A stretch of 64,000 nt of DNA from Siphonodentalium dalli. Lineage: Eukaryota > Mollusca > Scaphopoda > Gadilida > Siphonodentaliidae. Position numbers and translations under genes: made by a program. Within the stretch, counting starts at the first letter, position 1. The number at the start of each line of letters is the position of its first letter. A model generated the notes under the pieces. The model made no database searches and was not told the DNA's origin. It worked only from the letters and a program-made list of their open reading frames with translations. Below are positions 1-11,260 of the stretch, piece after piece. The stretch spans positions 187,526,716 to 187,590,715 of the forward strand of contig CP136066.1 of assembly GCA_032622095.1 (NCBI GenBank), read 5' to 3'.

Positions 1-2780
1 CATTATTTACGTGACTTTTGAGACCCGATTCCACGATAAATATTTATTTTATCCCCTGTCACGAAAATTCAATATCAGGTCACATTTTTCTTTAATTTTC
101 TGTTGAAATTCAAGTAGAATAAATTTTGTACCTGTCAATCATAAAACAAGTGCCTCTATATCCCCTGGATTTCAGTATGTTCGTTTATGTTCCCAAACTG
201 GATTGTAGCGACTAGTATCATATTGACTTGGTCTGAAACCAAACAGGAGGATTGCTCAGAATTTTTGATGCAGCAAGTTTTATCAAATGCATGTACCGGT
301 AACATTAAACTATAATGTACGGAAAAAAAATGCTATAAAATATATTTATTACATGGTCCTACCCTTATTCCATTTTCATATCCGTGATTTAGAGAGAAAT
401 ATCTAGCTGCCTCTACAAATACTCACCCATCATGACATCACCAGGTGACATGATAATCAATATTATATGCCCAGAATCTTGTTATTGATATTGATCAGTC
501 CTTCCCATGAGGAAAACACAGCGAGAGCATTTATTTGCTCTCGCAATTCAGAAACGGGTGTAATTGCACGCATAATATAACTTTAATTTCGGATTTTCTC
601 AAACAAAATGTCATTGTAGGATAGACCTATATCCAGTTACACTTTTACATGTCCATAATTTAAGTGAGATGGAAAATGTACCTTCAAATAGTTCAATAAT
701 GAATCAACAATTACAGTGACCATCAACATTTTGACAAGATGTACGAGTGCAAATTTTACCACCCGTGAATTCTAAATTGCGAGTGCATACGGGTGCGAGA
801 GCAATCGCTCCCGTCTCGTGGGAAGAACTGTGGTATATTCATGAATAAAATAAATAGCACCATTCAAATGGATATTTAGCAGTGTTAACATACTAACGGA
901 TCAGTATCTTGGAGGTCAGTGTTAATATAGTCCCTGCAGCAGCCAAGATCTGGAAGCTATCAGCAGATCACTTGAGAAGATGCGATAGCACAGTTGTATC
1001 GGTAAGCTTGTCCAAGGTGGGGATTAAGAATTGTCCTCCTGAAATATGAATTTAGATATACAATGTGCTATAGCCTACATGTACACTAGCCACACAACAC
1101 CGAATCTACAGGTGCTATTATTCAGGTAATAATGGAATTAATTTATTGGCTTATTCAGTCAGTTAGCATCCCAAAAGCATCAAATGACCTACTATAAACT
1201 AACAAATGTTCAGCAAATTTAACTGTACATATATACTGTACATGTACAATGTAGGTATACCTATCGATACATGTAGTTAACTTTGTAAGTTGTAGTTTAC
1301 AAGTTAGCATCAGTCCGAAGGGATCATTGTCATCTCATTTTGGTCTTGCCTGAAAAGGTGCTTTGGGTACCCAGCTTGACCTTCAGTCCTGTTAAAGATG
1401 CATTATCCCATTAAACACCCTTATTTCTGCATGAAGAATTGAAGACTTATACTGAGCCTGTGCCTCCATTTCTCTGATACAGTATATATAATCTATAGAC
1501 TGATATTTCTGGATGGCCACACATACATGCAAGCTCAACCACCTGTTCCAGCAGAGGGTCACACAAACAAGGAGTCAACAAAATGTATAGTGGATGCTTG
1601 TATAGGCTCCATTTAGGGTCCTGCGAATTGGATATTTTGATCGAATCGAATATCGAATCGAATTCTGGAAATCGAATCGAATATCGAATCGAATCATATA
1701 TGTGTGGTACATTCTCAATTGGGCATGTTTTTTCAACGATTAGACGATTTGTGAAACGTTCTATCAACTACATGCAAGAAGTTCCACCATAACTTATGTG
1801 GCGATGAATCGTCGTTTGCAATACTATTAACTTCAAATGATAATTGTCGAGAAAAAAAGGCAGATTTAAAAAAAACGTCTATGCGGCCGTCACGACGATA
1901 AATATATAACCACTAAACGGATTATCAGAACTAAAATCACGCGAAATTTGTACAGTCTGCATGTACATGCAAAATTTCAAATCGACATTCGGAATCACCC
2001 GTTGTTATAAACTTGAAGATGCAACAACAGTCGCAGGGTAGCCTGATTATGTAGTGCTGGATGCTTCTTGGACAGATGATTCCATAGATGGGTCATTGTC
2101 CCAGATGCCTGCGATTTATACATCAGGTTGCATTCATCTCAAGTTTAAGTCCCTGCACTACCTGCAGCTTTATCATGTTTAAAATAAACATGAATAACGA
2201 CGACATTTTGTCAAGTGTCAAAGAACGCTCCGATGCCGGGAACACGTGTTGTTTAAATTCTCAGCTATACTACATAATGCAGAATATGAGACGGATAGAC
2301 GGCAGATAACGCTATAGCGGTTGCTCAGTCTCATAGCTATTATTATTCACGCGCGTTGTCGGTCCATCGGTGATCTCCGGGCTTTTGGCTACCATGTTCA
2401 AAGCTAGAATTCAGGCGTATTTAGTAGTCCTATAGTGGCTAATTGCTGGTTATACTTATATTTAATATATATAATCGCGATGTACAATAAGAATTATAAG
2501 ATGCATATATACATCATTTTCTGTAATTAAGTGGCACAAAAACAGCTAAGATCGATGTGTGTACTTGTCCGTAAACAGCCTACTTTTCCATCAGTGTATA
2601 TTCGAAATTTCGAGTTGGCAATTTCGACTCGAATTCGAATCGAATTTGACTTTCGAATCTCGAATATTCGCAGTACCCTAGCTCCATTTCAGTATACATG
2701 TAGCTGTAGGAATATCTACCCTGCATGGTTGAGTGATTATTTTTGCATGGTATCACTCTTTATTATATGCTTCCCCATTA
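1..2780. other. Non-coding AT-rich block
   Basis: I see no convincing gene. Open frames are short and none has domain-like sequence. Two patches (about 1629-1697 and 2605-2665) are built from repeats of the word ATCGAAT or TCGAATC, and these generate the small open frames there. Confidence 0.5.
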
Positions 2781-2794
2781 AATAGTGGGAAATT

Positions 2795-2893
2795 GCCGTG
2801 GCGTAGAGTGTTATAGCCATCGCCTGGACCGACTCGATGGATAACACTGACCGACTCGATGGATAACACTGACCGACTCGATGGATAACACAA
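2795..2893 (+). repeat. 22-bp triplet repeat behind a tRNA A-box-like head
   Basis: A 22-bp unit (GACCGACTCGATGGATAACA plus CT) occurs three times in tandem from about 2827. The preceding bases, around 2799-2826, contain TGGCGTAGAGTGTTATAGCC. This resembles the Pol III A-box region of tRNA-derived SINEs (consensus TRGCNNAGYNGG). A clear B-box (GGTTCGANNCC) is not seen; the repeated ACTCGATGG is only a weak match. It could be the head of a degenerate SINE whose B-box segment was triplicated. Confidence 0.35.
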
Positions 2894-3287
2894 TAGTATT
2901 ACTTTTTCGGAGATTACTTCCGGTTTATAGCGGCGAATCACATTAAGTTTCAAAGCGTATCAATAACAGCCGGACTATTGTTGTAATTATTGATTTTCAC
3001 GGTTCATAAACTGTTATTTAATTGTTATAATGTTAACTCATTTGTTTTAATATATTCTTATCACTAAATTATGTATACATTAATTTTCTCGCATCATTTC
3101 AGAATAAAACAATGGGGACTATTTCTTATGGCGGCTATGCTCGATATTTGTCATTCGGTGGTGAGCAAATCAATTGATGGAATGTAAACAAAATGCAAAT
3201 GTCGAAGCTTTCTAACAATTTGAAGTGAACTGTAGGACAAAATTAGCAGTTTTGGTGCGGTTTATAGCGCATATAATAAAAAGAAAA

Positions 3288-3440
3288 CCTACGGGTTTTG
3301 GTTGAATACCCGGATTATCTCATGAGTGGGTGCAAGGAAGTACAGAATTTCCACTCGCGGCTTGTAGCCGCTCGTGGAAATTCTGTACTTCCTTGCACCC
3401 ACTCATGAGATAATTCGGGTATTCAACCAAAACTCGTAGG
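3288..3440. repeat. Near-perfect 75-bp-arm hairpin
   Basis: Left arm 3288-3362 and right arm 3366-3440 are reverse complements with about four mismatches, separated by a 3-nt loop (TGT inside CGGCTTGTAGCCG). This is too long and too perfect for chance. It is either a foldback/MITE-type element or a recent inverted duplication. The flanks outside the arms show no clear target duplication. Confidence 0.85.
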
Positions 3441-5710
3441 TATTCTCTATTTATCTACCATTTCCTATGAAATTCCCTAATAAAATTAGCGATAACGAAT
3501 TGGCGATAATAAATATCTGCACCGTTACTGTACAGTGGTTGCGATACAAGGCACCCGTGACGCTGTTGACTGGTTCAAGATTATGAATGAACTGACGTCA
3601 CATCAATCGCATGAATAATCAAAGCGACATTGCAGCGTATATTCTTGCGAACTATAAACAAATACCAACATGCCTACCATAATGGGTATTATGGTATGAC
3701 ATATCACAATTCACAAAGTAGCTAATATGTATTTGTTGGGTATATAAAACATGCAGTGTAAGGGATTTTGTCCATTGAATTCAATTTGCGTCAAGAATAT
3801 TTGAGTGAACTTGCAGATTAGGAGAATTTAGCAAAGCGAGCTACATGTAATCGCGTGACACAGATACCTTTGCAGGCTAGGAGAATTTCCTCAAGAAAGC
3901 TAATCGTCGTTTCCATGGCCACATAGTGACTCGGCGACCTAGTCGCTATATGGCCTTGAGTAGATCTGGGAGTGGGACGAGCTGGCCCGTTTCCAACCAG
4001 CCAACACTCCAAAATGTGGCAACAATATCAATGACCCCTGAATCTGAATAATTTCAACGCATGGCCTTTTAGTTTTATGCATTTCAGCGTTTAATTGTAT
4101 CGAGGAGGTCAGTTGTACTAACTTACTAAGTAACCTAATTTCGCGTCAATGACAATGAATTATATTGAATAGAATTAATTGAATGTTTTCACGCGGAAAA
4201 CACTTAAATATTATAATATATAAATTATATTTATAATACAGACTATTACTGTATTAGTATTACAGTAAATTATACTCACTTTGTGATCATCTTGTTTCAA
4301 GTTCGATCTGTATCTGTATGTTGGTCGGTGTACAGTGTAGGAGCCTTGATTTGGCTGTAGCCTGTAGGATCACCCATCATCACCGTTGGACGACTTACTA
4401 GTACGCTGTTAATGTTGTTGTTGATGTTAAATCACATGCGCTGGCCGTGTCCTCCATGCAGGTGGTTCCATTCAATGATTGTTTTGACAAAGAATGAGTT
4501 TTTTTTACTGTTTGTCCTTATTGTTTCATAGGAAAGCTTCAACTAGTTATAAGAGGACGAAAGTCTTGTAAATATTCTTAGATCTATCTTCTATTCAGGT
4601 TGAAATGAAACTCAGTGAAATTTGCCCGCGTGAATTAGAGTTTGGCATCCGCAGGACACCTGATTCTCAAAGAACACAGAATCTTGAGTGACAGCAAAAT
4701 AAAAATTTGGCAAAATGTATTATCCCCGACACGGAGTATGACCTTTACCTTTATGTGCAGAGCCAATCAGAGCACGTCCATAGCACATGTGCCCACCGGG
4801 GCCTATGCTTAAGCCATTCTATTTTTAGATACTGAGTTATTTGGCAACGTACTTATTAAGCAGAACACCGGCACCAGTACCTATTGGCAACCCTGCCGTG
4901 GAGAGAGCTTCGAAGAACCACGAACGCAATCAATACACTAGGTATAATTCTTTCGCGGTGTGACTCTCGGCGTCACAATAACAAATCTGGAAGGATATTA
5001 TTCGCCATGGGGTTGCAAGCTCTTAGTACATTACCACAATGTGATGTTTTATGTGCAAGTCTTGGCTTTTCTGTTCATGGCATTGTGCAATTTTGTGTCA
5101 ATTATCCGAACAGAGGTGTCCATATATAGGCTATGTTGGCATCGATATATACATATGCGGTGTTAATGTAGAAGTTCATCTTTTTCTGCTATATGACATG
5201 CATCAAACAGCTTTAAGCTTCTTGACAATTACCCTCCATACAATGGATATATACCCACATATGTATTCTAGTATAATGTTGAATTATATACATTAAATAA
5301 TGTTTACTACAGAATGAGATGAGTTGAGTAGAATAAAATGTACAAGCGTTGACACTGTTTGTCTACCCGGTATTGATGGGGTGTTTTGGGTGTAAGTGAA
5401 CTGATTGTGACGGCCGTGCCCATTAATGTACTACATCCTGTTTCCATCTGGGAAGTTAGGAACACGGCCTAGTCCTAGTCTAAAATAAATTTGGGGTTAA
5501 GATCATTTGGGGAAGACTAGATAAAGCGATATTCATTTGAAATACCAATGCACATATGCCGAGACCATTCATATGGAACTTTAATCATTGTATTACTGGC
5601 TGGGGTAACTCTATTGCTCATATCACAAGTAAGAGAAACACAGTATGGAACAACAATAACTTTATAAATTTAACTTGATATTTCCTTCAGACGTCAAGAC
5701 GTCTTGCGGG
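3441..5710. other. Non-coding block
   Basis: No gene is supported. One CCAATCAGAG box next to CACGTC lies near 4762-4777; it has the two motifs of the E-box/CCAAT module found near several hairpins in this window, but in the reverse order. The overlapping 66-81 codon frames at 4884-5296 have no recognisable domain. Confidence 0.4.
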
Positions 5711-5744
5711 TCTATACGAGGTGAACCAATGTCGTGTGATATAT

Positions 5745-6155
5745 ACACAGAACGACTCGATGTGCAAATGGGTTTTGTTGATATGGCACTCGTGCTGTCG
5801 CGGAAGGATAGAACTCGAGGTGCTTGCGCCTCGAGTTCTATCCTTCCGCGACAGCACGAGTGCCGTGTCGACAAACCCATTTACACATCGTGTCGTTCTG
5901 TTTTTATTACACGCTTCGCGTCCTAGAAACCGTGCATTAAAAATACAGACTTAGAAGGTTTATGTAGGCACATAGAGGGCGTGTTTTGTCATGTGTGATG
6001 ATGCTTTTATTTTATAGTTCCGGATTCATGGTTGAGGCGAACGTCGTGTGCGTCATTTTACGTCAACGAGTTGCGTATGGAACGTACGTTCCAAACGTAT
6101 TTGTAAATATGGAACAGCAATAAGACTCCACTTCTGGGAACAAGCGTGTAATAAA
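5745..6155 (+). mobile_element. Hairpin-headed non-autonomous element, inserted in composite repeat
   Basis: The element begins with a hairpin (5747-5901): arms of about 76 nt beginning ACAGAACGAC, ending at GGTGC/GCGCC with a 2-nt loop. It continues into about 250 bp containing paired ACGTC words near 6040-6070. A related but half-length copy lies at 19190-19510. The flanking composite repeat has a second copy at 41256-41330 that lacks this segment, so the insertion boundaries are placed at roughly 5743-5747 and 6150-6158. The exact target duplication is unclear. No coding potential is evident. Confidence 0.65.
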
Positions 6156-7359
6156 CATTTAAACAGTATAACGTATTTACAGGTGTGGGGAAATTCGGTG
6201 TGACGTTGGTTGGACGATGGTCATTCTTGGATATTCAATGTGACGTTGGCTGGACGTTCGTGGACATTCGCGATGTGAAGTTAGTTTGACATTGGACATT
6301 CGTGGACATTCGCACATTGGGGCAAGACAAACCGCTCTCTTTTGATCGGATCGCTTTTGCGTGGGAAGAATAATTGTTTCATGAGAGTGCATTGCTCCAC
6401 TCTTTTTTATGTATACTCTCTACACTCAAATTGTCACATAATGTCCCGAATGCCCGTTTCCCCGTTGAAAGACATTAAAACAGACATTAAAATGTATGCT
6501 TCTAGATAACTTATAGGGTTCTTATTCGATACTTTTGAATGTTCGTAAATACCAAATACATGTACAATTGTAATATTTTTTGTGTGTTGAAATTCGTGCA
6601 TTTAAATAGACATTCAGGCGGCAAGTGCATTGGCGCTGTACTTTGTCAATTTTCGCTAAAATTTACACGACTCGCACATGGGTACAGGACAAACGGCTAT
6701 ATTTTTGGGCGAAGAGTGGTATTGATTGGGAATAATATATGATCCATTATATTTATCTGCTGAATTTTCACGCCTATTTTGGTCCTATTTTGTCAATACC
6801 CTCTACAGTCATGGCGAAATTAGCCCAGAATGTTCTATGTACCGAATGTCCGTTTGCAGACATCAAACAGACATTCCAATATATGCTTCTGGGGTAATTA
6901 TAATGCCCGTTTCCGGTTCAATGGACATATCTGGATGTATAAAAAAGGAAATATCGGCATTACGAAATTATTGCAGTTTTTGAGATAATACTGGGGATGA
7001 TCAAATATCTGGAAATACCTCTGTGAAATTGTTTGGACGTTCGTAGACATTCGCGACACGGTCTAACAAAAATAGCATTGACTCGCTTTTGGTGACAAGT
7101 GTGATAGCGCCACTATACCCGGACAACACTTATTTAAAGATATCATATGCCTGCCAAACAATATATCATGTAAATAGCCGAATGTCCACGAACGTCCAAC
7201 GAACTTCACAGCGATTTTCACAAAAAATATCTTCGATTCGCACATGGGGACAGGACAAACTGCTGTGTTTCGACCGTATCGGTACTGTAAGGGAAGAATC
7301 ATTGCTCCGTGTGACCTACATGCTGAATTTTAAAGCATCTACACTGAGAAACAAATCTT

Positions 7360-7490
7360 GTCAATATGACTAACCTAGGGTTAGTCAGAAGCATTTGGAG
7401 TAACTTTGACTAACCCACATCATACAGCAAGTCACTATGACTAACTCTGACCTAAGTCTTAGTGACTAAGTTACACGAAGAATAACTCTA
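7360..7490 (+). repeat. Short TTAGTCA/31-bp repeat seed
   Basis: Two to three degenerate copies of the 31-bp unit (GACTAACCCACATCATACAG type) that makes the 3.7-kb array at 42576-46257. It occupies the homologous place in copy 1 of the composite repeat, bounded by the shared words ACCTAGGGTTAGTCA on the left and AGTGACTAAGTTAC on the right. Confidence 0.8.
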
Positions 7491-7504
7491 AATGCGACAC
7501 AGCT

Positions 7505-7756
7505 TTAACCCTTTACCCAACAAACCGGCCAAAAACGGCCAAATAAAGCTGCAACAGCCTAAATTATCTTGGGTCTGTCTCAATAAAACCATACAAATAT
7601 GGATATCATTGGAACCGGCTCATTGCCCACATTGTGATGGTTACAGTTATGCCCTGTGCCAATGCATTCTCTTATATATGCGAGTCGATCATATGTCGCC
7701 TCGCATATATAAGAGAATGCATTGGCACAGGGCCGTTCTATTGGGTAAAGGGTTAA
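7505..7756. mobile_element. TTAA-flanked MITE, family A (piggyBac-like), short form
   Basis: Terminal inverted repeats TTAACCCTTTACCCAACA and its complement are bounded by TTAA on both sides. One internal palindrome (7652-7732) contains CTCTTATATATGCGAG and an ATA loop. The homologous site in the other composite repeat (46317-46320) has a single TTAA and no element, which directly supports insertion at TTAA. TTAA target choice is characteristic of the piggyBac superfamily. A longer copy with two palindrome modules is at 35908-36300. Confidence 0.85.
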
Positions 7757-8109
7757 ATGATGTTTAATGTTCATTGCTAAATTTTCAATTTCCATAGAAT
7801 GAATGTGATGGTGGATATAATGGCATATATATCAGAATTTCACCTCACACCTCGGGCTACATTATTTGGTTAAAATGTTCGTATTTCATAGACACCACAG
7901 CCGTCTTGGAAAAATGAACCAGTTAAGCAGACCTATTATCACGAACTGTTTTATTGTTTTACATCTCAACGGACCAGTGTTCAAATCTGTGTTTTGGAGA
8001 ATTGATTAAAAGATTGCCCTGTTGTCAACTCGATCTCTGATTCTGGATAATATATATATCATCTAGTTGAGTATTGGAATTATTTGCACAAAATTTCCGC
8101 CACATTACA

Positions 8110-8345
8110 TTTTCCGTTGACAACGAAAGGTTAGTCATTACGACTCAATCCTGGTCACTTTTGACCAACACAATTGTAAAATGACCCAATTAGTCGTTTT
8201 GACTAACTATTCCTTAGCTCTTATGACTAAGATCACTCTGATCAATATGACAAATTTTCTGCCTTAGTCATTTTGACTAAGCTAAGTTAGTCATCCTGGG
8301 GACAAACGTTTGACTAACATAAGTTAGTCATATTGACTACCTTTT
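8110..8345 (+). repeat. Cluster of TTAGTCA/TGACTAA words
   Basis: About ten copies of TTAGTCA, TGACTAA or near variants occur in 235 bp on both strands. This is part of the composite repeat; the first part matches 46715-46795 in copy 2. It has the same core word as the 31-bp minisatellite but is not arranged in a regular period. Confidence 0.7.
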
Positions 8346-9432
8346 TTTCAAAGGTTTGAAATTTTCACATAAAGTCCTGACTGTCCGTTTACCATGTGAA
8401 AGACGTTCAAACAAACATTCAACTATATGCTTCTTTATAACTTATATGGTTCTTATTCGATACAGTTAAATGTTTGTAGATACCAAATAGAAGTGTGATA
8501 TATCTGGTGAAATTACTGCTTTCAATTAGATATTAAGGGTCTTGGAAATTCAGCAGAGAAATCTTATTGATCATAGATAATTCGCACGCAAAACCACTTC
8601 GACTAACTGTCAATCTGCCATATCATACAGTTCCATATACTAGTTTGTTAAATCCTATGCCATGCGCCGACAAGTGGGTCCCTATATAAGCGGGAAAAGA
8701 CTAATCAAATTGTCAAATTTATCCAGTGCCAATAATTTGGTCTACTCCACTACCCCCCCAAAAAAAGCAACAATAAGAATCGAGACTCCACTTCTCCGCG
8801 CGTGGCTAAGGATAGGTATTGTTTATTGTCATTCAGTTTTGTTTGTTTTTTCTTTTCTTCGTACCATGTATATCTTGGTTGGAAGATTAAACATATCTAT
8901 CTACCAAAACATAGCGGTTTGCCCTGTACTCATGTGCGAGTCAGTTTTTATTAAAAACGCCTAAGTCTAGCGCTAACCTATGTCAGTATACTTGCCCCCT
9001 CAATGTCGAATTAAACGCAAGAATTTCACTACCATATCAGTTGCATAGAAGCATATATTTGAATGTCTGTTTGACTGTGGAATATTATGGAAAAGAATAT
9101 TATGTGAACATTTCGAGTGTAGAGGGTATAGAAACTAACAAGTGAACGAATAGGCTTGAAAATTCAGCAGGGAAGTCTCAATGACCAATGATTCTTCCCA
9201 CGCAATCCGTTCCGACCAAAACACAGCATTTTGTCCTGTCACCATGTGCGAATATCGAAGATAGTTTGGTGAAAATCGCTGTGAAGTTGGTTGGACGTTA
9301 ATGGACATTCGTCAGTTGGTTATTTACATGATAGTATGTTTGACAGGCATATGATCTTTTTTTTAAAAGAAGGCAGTTTTTGCTATCAGACTTGTCAACA
9401 AATGCTAGTCAATGATATGTTTCACAGCGGCG

Positions 9433-9621
9433 TGTAACGCGCTCCACTGCCCGCCCCCTTTTACACTGCCCCTATACGCCGACTATATATACGCGCCTGC
9501 TTCACGTTAAAAGTAATATACTCAGTACCTTTGTATATTGTACCATTGACGTGAAGCAGGCTCGTATACATAGTCAGTATATGGGCAGTGCAAAAGGGAG
9601 CGGGCAGCTGAGCGCGTTACA
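9433..9621. repeat. Imperfect inverted repeat, about 75-bp arms
   Basis: The left arm (9433-9510) begins TGTAACGCGCT and ends TGCTTCACGT. The right arm (about 9549-9621) is its complement with about 85% agreement, and about 38 bp lie between. It interrupts the foldback composite repeat, so it is probably a nested MITE or foldback insertion. Confidence 0.75.
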
Positions 9622-9873
9622 GGCCCCTGTGCTGTGTTATAGTGAAAATAGACCAATGTACTTACACCCTCAATGTCTAACTAAATGCAGGAATTTCACC
9701 ACATATATTACATACAAGTTTATATTTGGTATCTGCAAACATTCAAATATGTCGAATAAGAACCCAATGTGCCACCAAGAAGCATATATATATATTGGGA
9801 TGTCTGTGAGAACATTTGGGACTTAGAACAGTATGTAAACATTTCGAGTGTAGAGGCTAAACGAGTGAAGGAA

Positions 9874-10050
9874 TACAGTAATGCCCAAAGTAATTGACCA
9901 CTTAACCACAGCAGAATTATGGGTAATTTTTCAGGATTTAGTCGGAAATATGGCTTGTTGCCATTCATCGGAAAGCTCTCGGCGAAATCCTGAAAAATTA
10001 CCCATAATTCTGCTGTGGTTAAGTGGTCAATTACTTTGGGCATTACTGTA
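9874..10050. mobile_element. TA-flanked hairpin MITE, Tc1/mariner-like ends
   Basis: Arms of 65 bp (9875-9939 and 9985-10049) appear almost perfectly complementary. They begin ACAGTAATGCCCAAAG, so the element reads TA-CAGT...ACTG-TA. A TA target duplication and CAGT terminus fit the Tc1/mariner superfamily. The centre is only 45 bp and non-coding. The near-identity of the arms suggests recent activity. Confidence 0.75.
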
Positions 10051-10179
10051 GGCTTTACATTTCATCGGTGAACTCTCATGAAACAATTATTCTTCCCACG
10101 CAAAAGCGATCCGACCAAAGGCGAGCGGTTTGTCCTACCGCCATGTGCGAGTCGAAGATATTTAGCGAAAATAGACTAC

Positions 10180-10635
10180 GTCGCCAATGTCCACTAACGT
10201 CCGATGTCAAACTAACTTCACACCGCCGCATGCAAATGGCCACGAAAGTCCAACCAACTTCACATCGAATATCCACGAACGACCAACGTACAACCAGCTT
10301 CACACCGAATACCCACGAACGTCCAATGTCAAACTAACTCCATACTGAATATCCACGAACGTCCAACCAACTTCACGTCGAATATATACGAACGTCCAAC
10401 ATACAACTAACTTCACACCGAATATCCACGGACGTCCAACGCCAAACTAACTCCACACTGGATATCCACGAACGTCCAACCAACTTCACGTCGAATATCC
10501 ACGAACGTCCAACATACAACTAACTTCACACCCAATATCCACGGACGTCCAATGTCAAACTAACTCCACACTGAATATCCACGAACGTCCAATGTCAAAC
10601 TAACTCCACACTGAATGCCCAAGAACGGCCTACGT
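10180..10635 (+). repeat. Subrepeat array at the right arm of the foldback repeat
   Basis: Irregular tandem units alternate around CCACGAACGTCCAA, CAAACTAACTYCACA and CCAACTTCACGTCGAATAT. Units are about 30 and 36 bp and occur in no strict order. Inverted relatives lie at 6190-6310 and 41325-41440. Confidence 0.75.
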
Positions 10636-10647
10636 ACAATTGTTTTC

Positions 10648-10807
10648 ATAAGGATTAACTGTCATGTGGACTGTTTTTATGGAGATGTAACGGTGAGGTA
10701 AGTGGACATAACTTGTGTAAAACCCGAAGGGTTTTACATACAAGTTATGTCCACTTACCTCACCGTTACATCTCCATAAAAATAGTCCACATGACAGTTA
10801 ATCCTTA
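10648..10807. repeat. Near-perfect hairpin, about 78-bp arms
   Basis: The arms begin ATAAGGATTAACTGTCATG and close on TAAAACCC-GAA-GGGTTTTA with a 3-nt loop. Mismatches are very few. It lies directly beyond the foldback array and may be its terminus or a separate insertion. Confidence 0.8.
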
Positions 10808-11260
10808 TATTTATATACAATTAGCGAAAAAGCGAAAAGTGTATCGTGACAAGATCAGCCCAAAATACCCAATAGCACCCTTGGCAAAAGTTAATAGGAA
10901 CAATTTCTCTTCATGTTGAAACCCGATGATGTATTAAGTCAATCCTGCGCGAGTCAAAATGCGCCCAAAGCATTACGCGTTCGTCTTTCCAAACCTAATG
11001 ACGTATCGATGGTGTTATTAGCTTGGTGTTATTAGGCGTTGCGCATTCACCGAGAAATAACTGCAACTAGCCACGTGGGCGTCGACCAATCAGAATGCTG
11101 GATTTAGTGATGACAACACTTAGTGTGTAAATATACACACTTATATATAAAAAATGTATAACGATCCCGACATGATATAAGGTAAAGAATCTCGCGAAAA
11201 ATCGTGTAAATACCGTAGTTGCAGTGATATAATTATATTGTAAACAATTCGTCACCAACA
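10808..11260. other. Non-coding, with E-box/CCAAT module
   Basis: This is the 3' flank of the methyltransferase gene. CACGTG (11072-11077) is followed after 8 bp by CCAATCAGAA (from 11086). The same pairing is found near hairpin elements at 18928, 24514, 25087 and 55728. No gene is seen. Confidence 0.5.

Larger units (their letters stand above)
5711..10640. mobile_element. Composite foldback-like repeat, copy 1
   Basis: Sequence at about 6180-7320 recurs in inverted orientation at about 8860-10630. Shared words include CGTTCGTGGACATTCG and the segment around GCGTGGGAAGAATAATTG (6358-6376 and the reverse complement near 10083-10101). The ends carry irregular arrays of a subunit based on CCACGAACGTCCAA, most clearly at 10180-10630. 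Long inverted arms made of subrepeats are the hallmark of foldback elements. No transposase frame is seen. A second copy of the left half lies at 41256-46800 in the same orientation. Nested insertions are listed separately. Confidence 0.6.

Noticed and set aside
4827-4942. Possible exon between TTTTTAG and ACTAG|GTATAA
   Set aside because: The open frame contains TAG at its very end and no domain or good donor supports it.
7492-7795. Facing ORFs of 91 and 71 codons
   Set aside because: They span the family-A MITE palindrome.
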